A stretch of 39,922 nt of DNA from assembly GCA_910580075.1 (NCBI GenBank), contig CAJTVR010000043.1, positions 1 to 39,922 on the forward strand, written 5' to 3'. The stretch comes from an uncultured Eubacterium sp. Lineage in GTDB: Bacteria > Bacillota > Clostridia > Lachnospirales > Lachnospiraceae. The translations under genes were made by a program, and so were the position numbers. This document shows positions 31,862 through 39,687 of the stretch, piece by piece. Under the pieces are notes generated by a model. It saw only the letters and a program-made list of their open reading frames with translations, did no database searches and was not told where the DNA came from. Numbering within the stretch: the first letter of the stretch is position 1; each line of letters starts with the position of its first letter.

Positions 31862-34399
31862 TTAACGTTTACGTTTTTTTTTCTTGTTTTTCTTTTTCAT
31901 CTTTTCAGCCTGTTCCTGACGCTGAATCTCCAGAATCTGCCTTGCCAGCTCTCTTAATTCCGGGTCATCCTCTTTCGAAACCTCTGCCATCAGTGAAGAA
32001 GCATAGCCGGAAGTATCATCGGCAAAATTTTCCAGTTCTTCACCGCTTGGTGCCAGCAGCTCAGCCAGCTCCTCCTGCGAGAGTTCCGGCATTGTCATGG
32101 AAGACTCTTTCACCGGCGCTAACAGCTCTGTCAGTTCCTCTTCGGAAAGCCCTGGCGTCAGAGGAATCACATTCTTAGTCATATGAAACAGTTCTTCCTC
32201 TTCCGGCTCATCCTCAGGCAGTTCTTTTTCATTCAGGCTGTTTTCTGATAAAGCATCTTTCTGCGCATCTGTTTTCGGCAGTTCTTCGTCCTTTCGTAAT
32301 ACAGCGTCTGCCTGATTCTGCTCTTTGAGCATGCCATCCGATAACTCCTGAGCAGCATGTCCCTCGGCTGCAGCCGTATCTGCATTTCCTTCGGCTGATG
32401 AAGGATCTGCTTCCTGTGTACTGCCTGCAGACTGATTTGTATTTTCTGCGCCGGATGACAGATTTGCTGTATGTATGCTGCCGGAAGCCTGGGTTCCGGC
32501 AGATTTTTCCGGTATGGCATCTGCCGCCTGCGAATTTTCGTCAGATGCCTGGCCGGCATTTGTTCCCGATGATGAAAAAGCTGTCACAGATGCATTTTGT
32601 GTACCGGCTGAAGGCTGCTGTGCAGCTGCTTTTTCACCAGAAAGCTGCTGGCCTGACTGCGCACCCGAAGGCTGCTGTGCAGCTGCTTTTTCATCAGAAA
32701 GCTGCTGGCCCGCCTGTGCACCTGAAGCCTGCTGTGTGTCTGCTTTTTCATCTGAAAACTGCTGGCCCGCCTGCGCACCTGAAGGCTGCTGTGCAGCTGC
32801 CTTTTCACCAGAAAGCTGCTGGCCCCCCTGCACACCTGAAGCCTGCTGTGCAGCTGCCGGCCCCCCTGAAGACTGCTCTGTGCCAGGTCTGCCGCCTGAA
32901 AGCTGCTCTGCACCCGCTTCATTTAAAAGATGTTTTGCATCTTCGCCAGCTGCAGAACCTCTTTGCGCACGCATGATACCTGAAAGACTCTTTTCCGTCT
33001 GGTCACCAGATGTCAGATGCTGTGTCTGCGGCTGGACAGAAGCATCTGCCTGTCCCGCCGGATTCTGTGCTGTCTGGCCTGACTGGAAACCAGGCCTGTT
33101 TTCTGGCAGTCTCGCTTCGGCAGCTTTCGAACCCCCTTGATTTGATAACGGAATGCCATCTCCTGCCTGTGCACCGGATTTTTCCTCAGGGTTTTCTTTG
33201 AAATTGCGTACCGGCATTTCCTGCCGTGTTCCTGTTTGCAATGCTTTCTGCTTCACACTTTCAGGTTCCTGAAACTGCATATCCGTCTTTTCTAATGCAG
33301 CATCAGTTCCTTTGGAATTTATATTTTTCTGTGTGTAATCACCTGCATTTTTGCGTTCAGTCCTAAATAAGGTTCCGCCATTATTTTCACCAGAAGCCTT
33401 CCCGGAAACTTCCGCATTAGAAATTTCAGCATTAGAAACTTTATCTTCAAAAACTTCAGCACCGGAAAACTCAGCACCAGAAACTTTATCTTCAGAAATC
33501 TCAGCACCAGAAACTTTATCTTCAGAAACTTCAGCACCAGAAACTTTATCTTCAGAAATCTCATCCTCAGACATTTCATCAGATATTTCTGCCATCGCTT
33601 CATTCACAGCTTCTCTTAGCTCATTTACTTCCTCTTTGCTTAATTCTACAGGAGTTAAATATTCCTCTTCCGGTATTTCACTGGAATCTGAGCGCTGTGC
33701 AGGTGTTTTTTGTGCCTTCTGCTGCGTCTGGTTACGATTTTGAATACTATTTTGAGTTCTGTCTGCCTTTTCAGACTGAGTTTTTTTTCCAGTTTCTTTT
33801 TCTTCTTTTTCTGCTTTCGCCGCGCCAAGCAGCGCATCTGCCAGAGTGGCTTCTAGTTTTTCTTTGTTCAGGCGCAGTTCCCGGTTCACCGCTTCAATCT
33901 CACGTTTTTCCTGCTGCGTTAAATGAAGCATCTCTTCAAACTGGCGGTTTTTTTCCTCTGCTACTTTCGCATTGTTCAAAAGCAGGCGGTACCGTTCCTC
34001 CAGCTTTTTATAGTTTTCCTCAATTGAATGCTCCCTGTCTGATTTCTGGCTTCGCTCCTGGCGTTCCTGAGCCAGCTTATCTAAGAGCTCTTCTACTTTC
34101 ATCTGGGTATCAACCAGTTCGTGTTTCAGCTCAAACAGCTCTTTTTCAGCTTTTTTATAATTTTCTTCCGCATTTTCATACTGCGACCTTGCCTTAAAAT
34201 AATCATCTGCAATATTCAGATGTATCAAAATCGCTTTCATATCATTTGGAATTCTGCGGAATTCATCCCGCTCGGTTATTTCAGAAATTTTTGTATTAAT
34301 ATAGGATGCAACATGCTGAAGATATCCCTCTTCCTCATATCCGCTTAATGTATATACTTTCCCTGCAATCATTACATCCGTGCTTTTTTTTGCAGCCAT
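31862..34399 (-). CDS. zapA: ZapA-like cell-division protein with very long disordered repeat tail
   Basis: Residues 1 to about 75 match ZapA, the FtsZ-ring stabiliser: VMIAGKVYTLSGYEEEGYLQ, VASYINTKISEITERDEF and LIHLNIADDYFKARSQ. A coiled coil follows (about 75-190), which is normal in clostridial relatives. What is odd is the remaining ~650 residues: a KVSGAE repeat (about 276-333), Gln/Ser/Gly/Ala repeats (about 503-600), acidic linkers, two copies of an LSxEELxELLAP motif near 742 and 765, and a basic end (KMKKKNKKKKRKR). Typical ZapA is about 100-200 residues. The ATG has AAGGAG upstream and a consensus promoter before it. First gene of the U32-SEDS-PBP operon. Confidence 0.8.
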   Translation of the reverse strand: MAAKKSTDVMIAGKVYTLSGYEEEGYLQHVASYINTKISEITERDEFRRIPNDMKAILIHLNIADDYFKARSQYENAEENYKKAEKELFELKHELVDTQMKVEELLDKLAQERQERSQKSDREHSIEENYKKLEERYRLLLNNAKVAEEKNRQFEEMLHLTQQEKREIEAVNRELRLNKEKLEATLADALLGAAKAEKEEKETGKKTQSEKADRTQNSIQNRNQTQQKAQKTPAQRSDSSEIPEEEYLTPVELSKEEVNELREAVNEAMAEISDEMSEDEISEDKVSGAEVSEDKVSGAEISEDKVSGAEFSGAEVFEDKVSNAEISNAEVSGKASGENNGGTLFRTERKNAGDYTQKNINSKGTDAALEKTDMQFQEPESVKQKALQTGTRQEMPVRNFKENPEEKSGAQAGDGIPLSNQGGSKAAEARLPENRPGFQSGQTAQNPAGQADASVQPQTQHLTSGDQTEKSLSGIMRAQRGSAAGEDAKHLLNEAGAEQLSGGRPGTEQSSGGPAAAQQASGVQGGQQLSGEKAAAQQPSGAQAGQQFSDEKADTQQASGAQAGQQLSDEKAAAQQPSGAQSGQQLSGEKAAAQQPSAGTQNASVTAFSSSGTNAGQASDENSQAADAIPEKSAGTQASGSIHTANLSSGAENTNQSAGSTQEADPSSAEGNADTAAAEGHAAQELSDGMLKEQNQADAVLRKDEELPKTDAQKDALSENSLNEKELPEDEPEEEELFHMTKNVIPLTPGLSEEELTELLAPVKESSMTMPELSQEELAELLAPSGEELENFADDTSGYASSLMAEVSKEDDPELRELARQILEIQRQEQAEKMKKKNKKKKRKR
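32606..32880 (-). repeat. 57-bp tandem repeat in the ZapA-like gene
   Basis: GCTGCTGGCC (or ACTGCTGGCC) recurs at 32644, 32701, 32758 and 32815, exactly 57 bases apart. The 19-residue unit is of the type QQLSGEKAAAQQPSGAQAG, about 4.5 copies, with decayed copies toward 32900. All copies stay in frame. Confidence 0.9.
33412..33570 (-). repeat. 30-bp tandem repeat in the ZapA-like gene
   Basis: ACCAGAAACTTTATCTTCAG recurs at 33477, 33507 and 33537, with diverged copies back to about 33412. It encodes SEDKVSGAEV/I units of ten residues and five-residue half units (SGAEV, SNAEI). The frame is kept throughout. Confidence 0.9.
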
Positions 34400-34440
34400 C
34401 GTTTCGCATTCTCCTTAATTTCTGTGGTGCCAGGACAGTC

Positions 34441-34488
34441 TGCGTCCTCCCCCGTTAAAACGCACATCTTACAGAAAGCATTTGTAAG
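34441..34488 (-). promoter_or_regulatory. Structured 5' leader of the ZapA-like gene
   Basis: Two small stems sit between the promoter and the ribosome site: TGCGT/ACGCA (34441-34445 with 34460-34464) and CTTACA/TGTAAG (34468-34473 with 34483-34488). The leader is about 100 bases. No known riboswitch or ribosomal-protein leader recognised. Confidence 0.35.
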
Positions 34489-34508
34489 ACTCATTTTAAC
34501 TCTAATTT

Positions 34509-34537
34509 ATTATACAAATTTCTTTAAGGAAAAACAA
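34509..34537 (-). promoter_or_regulatory. Sigma-A promoter of the zapA-like-U32-SEDS-PBP operon
   Basis: The minus strand reads TTGTTT (34537-34532), exactly 17 bases, then a perfect TATAAT (34514-34509). It lies just after the ruvB stop codon, so the two operons are separately promoted. Confidence 0.75.
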
Positions 34538-34540
34538 CTA

Positions 34541-35542
34541 CTATTTTACAATTCCAAAATGCTGATAGGCAGAATCTGTAGCCACCCGGCCTTTCGGAGT
34601 CCGGTTAATCAGCCCGTTTAAGACTAAAAACGGTTCATAAACATCTTCAATCGTTCCCGAATCTTCTCCAATCGACGCTGCCAGCGTATCCAGCCCCACC
34701 GGCCCGCCGGCAAATTTATTGATAATTGTAAGCAGAATATTCCGGTCATTCTGGTCTAAGCCCATTTTATCCACTTCCAAAAGGTCCAGAGAAAAAGCTG
34801 CCACCTCTTTTGTAATCTCTCCATTATATTTGACCTGTGCAAAATCCCGGACACGCTTTAACAGACGGTTTGCCAGACGCGGCGTCCCCCTTGACCGGCA
34901 TGCCAGCTCACAAGCCCCTTCTTGATCTATCCCTACTTCCAGCTTTGCAGCAGAGTGCAGGATAATCGTCTGCAGTTCTTCGACCGTATAAAATTCCAGA
35001 TGATGAATCACACCAAAGCGGTCACGCAGCGGTGCAGACAAAAGCCCTGCCCTTGTAGTCGCTCCTACCAGCGTAAAATGAGGCAGATCCAGCCGGATTG
35101 ACCGTGCCGAAGCCCCTTTTCCAATCATAATGTCTATGGCATAATCTTCCATTGCCGGATATAAAACTTCCTCCACCTGCCGGTTTAAGCGGTGGATTTC
35201 ATCTACAAACAGAATATCCCCCTCCTGCAGGCTGCTTAAAATCGCAGCCATCTCCCCCGGCTTTCCAATGGCAGGCCCGGATGTAATTTTCATATGCGTG
35301 CCCATTTCATTTGCAATAATTCCGGACAAAGTGGTCTTTCCAAGGCCCGGAGGCCCGAAAAAAAGCACGTGATCCAAAGATTCTTTCCGCTGTTTTGCCG
35401 CTTCAATATATACCTTTAGATTCTTCTTTGCCTTCTCCTGTCCGATATATTCATCCAGTGTCTGCGGGCGCAGACTCTTTTCCACTACAATGTCTTCGTC
35501 CTGCATTTGTGTGGAAATAACCCGTTTTTCCATGCTGCGCAT
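34541..35542 (-). CDS. ruvB: Holliday junction branch-migration helicase RuvB
   Basis: Hexameric AAA+ motor that drives branch migration of Holliday junctions with RuvA. It shows RPQTLDEYIGQEKAKKNL, Walker A FFGPPGLGKTTLSG (about 59-72), Walker B ILFVDEIHRLN, sensor LVGATTRAGLLSAPLRDRFG and the C-terminal winged-helix domain with GPVGLDTLAASIGED and RTPKGRVAT. Length 333 is normal. The ATG at 35542 has AGGA six bases upstream; MEKRV four codons later is possible. Last gene of the miaB-ruvA-ruvB set. Confidence 0.98.
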   Translation of the reverse strand: MRSMEKRVISTQMQDEDIVVEKSLRPQTLDEYIGQEKAKKNLKVYIEAAKQRKESLDHVLFFGPPGLGKTTLSGIIANEMGTHMKITSGPAIGKPGEMAAILSSLQEGDILFVDEIHRLNRQVEEVLYPAMEDYAIDIMIGKGASARSIRLDLPHFTLVGATTRAGLLSAPLRDRFGVIHHLEFYTVEELQTIILHSAAKLEVGIDQEGACELACRSRGTPRLANRLLKRVRDFAQVKYNGEITKEVAAFSLDLLEVDKMGLDQNDRNILLTIINKFAGGPVGLDTLAASIGEDSGTIEDVYEPFLVLNGLINRTPKGRVATDSAYQHFGIVK

Positions 35543-35615
35543 GTCCTTTCCTGATGATTTAGTTTATAAGTTCTTTATTTTTAAGCCACCCGGCATCCGG
35601 GAATTCTGCATCCCC

Positions 35616-36230
35616 CTATACCAAAGCCATATTTTTCAGCGCCAGCTTCAGCAGCTGTTCTGTTTCCATATCCGGCGTAATTTCAATGCCGTCCAGTGCC
35701 CGGAATGCCTCTGCAGACGAATATCCCAATGCTGTCAGCGCCATAACCGCCTCCGCTTTCACGCCGGATGCGTCTGACTGCATATCTTCTTCCTGCAGAT
35801 GCGCCATTTTCTGGTCAAACGCATCTTCCAGAGAAATCTTGTCTTTCAGCTCCAGAATCAGCCTTTTAGCTGTTTTAACACCGATGCCCGGCGTTTTTGC
35901 AATTGTTTTTGAATCGTCTCCCAGAATAGCAAAACGTAAGTCGTCGGTAGTCATTACCGATAAAATGGCTAGTGCATTTTTAGGTCCGACACCGCTTACA
36001 CCCAGCAGCAGCTTAAAAATATTCAGTTCATCTTTGGAAAGGAAGCCGTAAAGTGTCATGGCATCCTCCCGCACCTGCAGCCAGGTGTATATTTTTACCG
36101 TCTTTCCAGTCAGCGGAAGACGGTTTAAAACCTGTCCCGGCACAAAGACATGCCAGCCAATGCCGGATACGTCTATTACTATACTGTCTTTTTCAATATC
36201 GGCTAACCTGCCTTGTATATAGGATATCAT
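35616..36230 (-). CDS. ruvA: Holliday junction branch-migration protein RuvA
   Basis: Junction-binding subunit that loads RuvB. It begins MISYIQGRLADIEKDSIVID (OB-fold domain I), has the helix-hairpin-helix domain with LLGVSGVGPKNALAIL and KTPGIGVKTAKRLILELKDK, an acidic linker and a small domain III (AVMALTALGYSSAEAFRAL). Length 204 is normal. The ATG overlaps the stop of the Gx transporter gene by four bases, so translation is coupled. Confidence 0.98.
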   Translation of the reverse strand: MISYIQGRLADIEKDSIVIDVSGIGWHVFVPGQVLNRLPLTGKTVKIYTWLQVREDAMTLYGFLSKDELNIFKLLLGVSGVGPKNALAILSVMTTDDLRFAILGDDSKTIAKTPGIGVKTAKRLILELKDKISLEDAFDQKMAHLQEEDMQSDASGVKAEAVMALTALGYSSAEAFRALDGIEITPDMETEQLLKLALKNMALV

Positions 36231-36730
36231 AAATTCTCCTTATTCATCAGATCCGGCGGCAGACGCAGCAGAATCTCCTGTGCCGCAGCCCCGATTAAAA
36301 TTCCGGTGACCACTCCTGCTGCTAACAGCAGCGGATAGTACAAAAACAGGTTCCTGTTTTCCACAACGGCTGCCGCCACGGTAATCTGGGCTAAATTGTG
36401 CGCCGCGCCTCCGGCCGCACTGATAGAAATGATTTTAAATCTGCCGGTCCGCTTTAGCAGCAGCATACATAAAAAGCTAAACACGCCGCCAGCCAGGCTG
36501 TATAATATGCTGAACAGATTTCCAAACAGCAGCCCCGCAAGCAGAATCCGAAGCATAGAAATCAGAAATGCACTTTTAGCCCCCATATAATACAGCATTA
36601 AAATTACAACAATATTTGTAAGCCCCAGCTTTACACCCGGAATTCCAAAATAAAACGGAATCAGAGATTCAATATAACTGCAGATCAGAGCCAGTGCCAG
36701 AAACAGGCCGTAAAATGCTGTCTTTTTCAT
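36227..36730 (-). CDS. Gx transporter family membrane protein (Hpre_diP_synt_I)
   Basis: A 167-residue membrane protein with about five hydrophobic helices. GIPGVKLGLTNIVVILMLYY and RILLAGLLFGNLFSILYSLAGG match the Gx transporter family, long annotated as heptaprenyl diphosphate synthase component I. It resembles the S-components of ECF vitamin/precursor transporters; the substrate is unknown. In clostridia it typically sits next to a NusG-domain-II protein, as here. Ends in a four-base overlap with ruvA. Confidence 0.88.
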   Translation of the reverse strand: MKKTAFYGLFLALALICSYIESLIPFYFGIPGVKLGLTNIVVILMLYYMGAKSAFLISMLRILLAGLLFGNLFSILYSLAGGVFSFLCMLLLKRTGRFKIISISAAGGAAHNLAQITVAAAVVENRNLFLYYPLLLAAGVVTGILIGAAAQEILLRLPPDLMNKENL

Positions 36731-36780
36731 AATTCGACTCCTTGTCAGCTGCTAAAAACCTGATTTTTATACCTGCATAT

Positions 36781-37185
36781 TTACCTGGAAACAGAATCGA
36801 GTCCGCCGGATGTTTCTCCCATCACTTCCACAACAATCTCGTTTGGCAGGCATACAATCGTCTCTCCCTGCCTGGAAACTGCTTTCTGATGCATACACAG
36901 TCCGTCCGGACAGTCTGCTTTTATCATTTTTGCTTCCTTTCCTGAAATCTGAAGGACATTGGTAACAGGGCCTCCTTTGACTGGAGCAATCAGAATCTCG
37001 TCTTCTTCTGACAGAGAATACGTGCCGTACACCTTCCCGTCTGCCGTCACCCGGACAGACGCTCCGCCTTTTCTCTGAAAAAAAAGGACAGGAAAAAGGC
37101 TGACGGCCCCTGCAAGCAGCAGAGCTGCGATCAAAAGCAGATCCGGCTTTGCGATTCTTTTTCTGTCAGTCTGCGGTTTTTCCAT
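36781..37185 (-). CDS. NusG domain II-containing membrane protein
   Basis: A 134-residue protein with one N-terminal membrane helix (about 16-36) and an outside beta domain. The signature is KMIKADCPDGLCMHQKAV followed by ETIVCLPNEIVVEV, with three cysteines. The ATG at 37185 overlaps the last codons of miaB by 20 bases; the longer frame (37236) would lie further inside miaB and lacks a site. It is paired with the Gx transporter gene, a widespread clostridial neighbourhood often linked to flavinylated electron-transfer modules; no ApbE is seen here. Confidence 0.85.
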   Translation of the reverse strand: MEKPQTDRKRIAKPDLLLIAALLLAGAVSLFPVLFFQRKGGASVRVTADGKVYGTYSLSEEDEILIAPVKGGPVTNVLQISGKEAKMIKADCPDGLCMHQKAVSRQGETIVCLPNEIVVEVMGETSGGLDSVSR

Positions 37186-38614
37186 AATAATAAAATCCCT
37201 TACACTCTTCCAGCCGTACCGTAACATATGTTCCAATCATATCCGGCGTTCCAGGCAGATGTACCACCGAATTATTATCCATTTTTCCTGTCACCATGGA
37301 AGCATCATGGTCATTGACGCTTTCGATTAATACTGTCTGTAGCGTACCAGTCAGTTCTTCTGCCTTTTGGGACGCAATCGCCTGAACCTCCTTCAGCAGC
37401 CGGTCAAAGCGGTCTTTTACCGTTTCCTGAGGAACCTGGTTTTCCATTTCTGCTGCCGGAGTCCCGGTCCGCTTTGAATAAATAAATGTAAATGCAGATT
37501 CAAATTTTACTTTTTTAACAACATCCATTGTTTCCAGAAAATCTTCTTCTGTTTCTCCCGGAAATCCTACAATAATATCCGTTGTAATAGCAATCCCCGG
37601 TACTGCCTTTCTCACTTTATCTGCAAGCTCCAGATAAGCTTCCTTATTATAATGGCGGTTCATTGCCTGGAGTATTCTGGAACTTCCCGACTGCAGCGGC
37701 AGATGCAGATGATGACAGACTTTTGATGAATGCTTCATGACATCAATCAGCTCATCCGATAAGTCTTTTGGGTGTGAAGTCATAAAACGAATCCGTCTGA
37801 TCCCGTCAATTTTTTCCACTTCCTGCAAAAGCTTCGCAAAAGTAACCGGTGTCTCAAGCGTTTTTCCATAAGAATTCACATTCTGCCCCAGCAGCATAAT
37901 TTCTGTAACCCCATCGGCTGCAAGACGCTCAATCTCCCGCAGGATATCCTTCGGCTCACGGCTTCTCTCCCTGCCGCGGACATACGGCACAATGCAGTAA
38001 CTGCAGAAATTATTGCATCCAAACATAATATTAACGCCAGACTTAAAAGGAAACATGCGTCCTGACGGAAGCTCTTCAACAATCTGGTCCGTTTCCTGCC
38101 ATACATCTGCTACCATCTTGTCCGACTCGTTCATCTGCGCTAACAGTTCCGCAAATTTATAAATATTATGGGTTCCAAATATCAGGTCTACAAAACGGTA
38201 ACTTTTTTTCAGCTTTTCTACCACTTTTTGTTCCTGCATCATACAGCCGCACAGCGCAATCTGCATAGCCGGGTTTTTCTGTTTCAGTTTATGCAGATAT
38301 CCAAGCCTTCCGTACACTTTATTGTTGGCATTTTCCCGTACCGTACAGGTATTATAAATTACAAAATCCGCCTCCTCGTTTTCTGCAGGAACATAACCGG
38401 CTGTTTCTAAAATCCCGCATAGCTTTTCCGAATCCCTGGCATTCATCTGGCAGCCGAATGTCTGAGTAAAAAAACATGGACGGCGGCCGTTTTTCTTTTC
38501 AAACTCCCGGACCTGCTCCCGGCATTTTGCCATAAAGTAATATTGACGGGCAGGTTCCTCTATAGGCGGCCCGGCATAAAGATCTATTTGATCTAAGTCG
38601 ATTTCATTATACAT
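37166..38614 (-). CDS. miaB: tRNA-2-methylthio-N6-dimethylallyladenosine synthase
   Basis: Radical-SAM methylthiotransferase that modifies i6A37 to ms2i6A37 in tRNAs reading UNN codons. The N-terminal UPF0004 domain has the auxiliary cluster cysteines (FGCQMNARDSEKLCG, YNTCTVRENANN, ALCGCMMQEQ). The radical-SAM motif is GCNNFCSYCIVPYVRGRERS (about 195), and a TRAM domain ends the protein. The ATG at 38614 (MYNEIDLDQIDL) follows AAGGA closely; the longer frame begins with GTG at 38650. Length 482 is in the family range. First gene of the operon that ends with ruvB. Confidence 0.97.
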   Translation of the reverse strand: MYNEIDLDQIDLYAGPPIEEPARQYYFMAKCREQVREFEKKNGRRPCFFTQTFGCQMNARDSEKLCGILETAGYVPAENEEADFVIYNTCTVRENANNKVYGRLGYLHKLKQKNPAMQIALCGCMMQEQKVVEKLKKSYRFVDLIFGTHNIYKFAELLAQMNESDKMVADVWQETDQIVEELPSGRMFPFKSGVNIMFGCNNFCSYCIVPYVRGRERSREPKDILREIERLAADGVTEIMLLGQNVNSYGKTLETPVTFAKLLQEVEKIDGIRRIRFMTSHPKDLSDELIDVMKHSSKVCHHLHLPLQSGSSRILQAMNRHYNKEAYLELADKVRKAVPGIAITTDIIVGFPGETEEDFLETMDVVKKVKFESAFTFIYSKRTGTPAAEMENQVPQETVKDRFDRLLKEVQAIASQKAEELTGTLQTVLIESVNDHDASMVTGKMDNNSVVHLPGTPDMIGTYVTVRLEECKGFYYYGKTAD

Positions 38615-38687
38615 TTTCCTTGATTTTCTTCCCTTTCTAACTATATACACAAACGAAGTATTTTTTTACCATACAGCCTTATGGCTC

Positions 38688-38707
38688 AAACGGGGTGCTG
38701 CCCGTTT
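38688..38707. other. Hairpin between the small ORF and miaB
   Basis: AAACGGG (38688-38694) pairs perfectly with CCCGTTT (38701-38707), loop of six. A smaller AGCC/GGCT hairpin lies next to it (38675-38686). No U-tract follows on the minus strand; TTTT follows on the plus strand. It may end the cyclo-ligase transcript inefficiently. Confidence 0.4.
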
Positions 38708-38730
38708 CCTTTTAATCCCAGCTGACTGCC

Positions 38731-38820
38731 TCATGAAATATCGTACCATTTACCGCCCTGTCTTTCCCGTCCGGCTTTTACCGCTTTTAATTCTTCCGGT
38801 CCAGGAATCACTTCAGGCAC
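38731..38820 (-). CDS. Short in-frame ORF after the cyclo-ligase gene (possible fragment)
   Basis: GTG at 38820-38818 starts three bases after the cyclo-ligase TAA, in the same frame, and encodes 29 residues (PEVIPGPEELKAVKAGRERQ and a WYDIS end). The composition is protein-like, and the IPGPEELKAVKAGRE pattern resembles C-terminal helices of RelB/Phd-type antitoxins. There is no clear ribosome site. It may be a gene remnant or an expressed micro-protein coupled to the upstream stop. Low certainty. Confidence 0.3.
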   Translation of the reverse strand: MPEVIPGPEELKAVKAGRERQGGKWYDIS

Positions 38821-38823
38821 AAA

Positions 38824-39429
38824 TTAAACAGAAAAAACTCCTTTTTCAGTAACCAGATAATTCATCCGGACATCCCATGCATCTGTCTGAAGCCTGTCCA
38901 CAGTCTGGCATTCATACGCACATCCAGCCAGGCAGCAGCTTTTACGGACAAAATACCGGTCATAATAACCCTTGCCATATCCGAAACGGCCGCCCTGGCG
39001 GTCAAATACAACTCCTGGAACAAAACACAGCTCCGGCTCCCAGTCTGCGGGTTTTTTCCCTTTTATATCCGGCTCCATTACATGAAAGCTGCCTTCGGAA
39101 AACTCTGATAAATCTGTCACCTCATAAAACTGCATGCTGTCTTTTACTGTCTTTGGAAATGCTGCCCGCTTTCCTTTTGACAGCGCATCTTCAATTACAG
39201 GCAGCAGGGACACTTCATTCCCTAACGGATAATAAAAAAATACAGCTGCAGCCTTTTGATAGCATTCCCATGAAAGAACCTCTTTTGAAATCCGGTCAGA
39301 TAACAGCTCTGCCAGAAAAGGAGGCATATCAGCCCTTCTTTTTTTATACCGGCTGCGGACCTGGTTTCTATTCCGTGTTAACACCTGTTCGCCAGTCTGT
39401 ATGTTACTCTGAGCCTTGTGATTCATCAT
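38824..39429 (-). CDS. 5-formyltetrahydrofolate cyclo-ligase
   Basis: ATP-dependent conversion of 5-formyl-THF to 5,10-methenyl-THF, returning stored folate to the one-carbon pool. The signature is GRFGYGKGYYDRYF near the C-terminus, with VFFYYPLGNEVSLLPV and the basic N-terminal RSRYKKRRADMP helix that binds phosphate. Length 201 is usual. The start (double ATG) overlaps the UPF0291 stop by four bases, so the two are translated together. Sometimes annotated ygfA or mthfs. Confidence 0.95.
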   Translation of the reverse strand: MMNHKAQSNIQTGEQVLTRNRNQVRSRYKKRRADMPPFLAELLSDRISKEVLSWECYQKAAAVFFYYPLGNEVSLLPVIEDALSKGKRAAFPKTVKDSMQFYEVTDLSEFSEGSFHVMEPDIKGKKPADWEPELCFVPGVVFDRQGGRFGYGKGYYDRYFVRKSCCLAGCAYECQTVDRLQTDAWDVRMNYLVTEKGVFSV

Positions 39430-39656
39430 CCGTCAGACCGAACGGATTTTCCGTTATATTTCTCACCAAGGTTTACAATCGTTCCGTCTTCCATTTGCAT
39501 ATCTATATTATTTAACTGGCTGCGCAGGCTGCTGCGGACAGACGCAATGTAACGGCTGCGCAGCATCTGCTGTTCTTCCTTTTCTGCATCCGTCAGGCCT
39601 TCTGCTTTCGATTTGTGATATAATTCATTGATTCGGTTAATATTTAAATCTGGCAT
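39426..39656 (-). CDS. UPF0291/DUF896 protein (YnzC-like)
   Basis: A 76-residue helical-hairpin protein. NINRINELYHKSKAEGLTDAEKEEQ and LRSRYIASVRSSLRSQLNNI are the conserved DUF896 helices. Function is unknown. In Bacillus subtilis ynzC lies in the SOS-induced yneA operon. The ATG has GGGAG upstream and a sigma-A promoter precedes it. The stop overlaps the cyclo-ligase start. Confidence 0.93.
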   Translation of the reverse strand: MPDLNINRINELYHKSKAEGLTDAEKEEQQMLRSRYIASVRSSLRSQLNNIDMQMEDGTIVNLGEKYNGKSVRSDG

Positions 39657-39687
39657 TTTTATTCTCCCTTTTTAAAATATATAGTGG

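Noticed and set aside
32606..32880. CRISPR-like regular spacing
   Set aside because: The 57-bp units are contiguous tandem copies inside an open reading frame, without unique spacers.
32398..33140. Long plus-strand frames opposite the ZapA-like repeats
   Set aside because: They are mirror frames created by the in-frame repeats; the ZapA head, promoter and ribosome site are on the minus strand.
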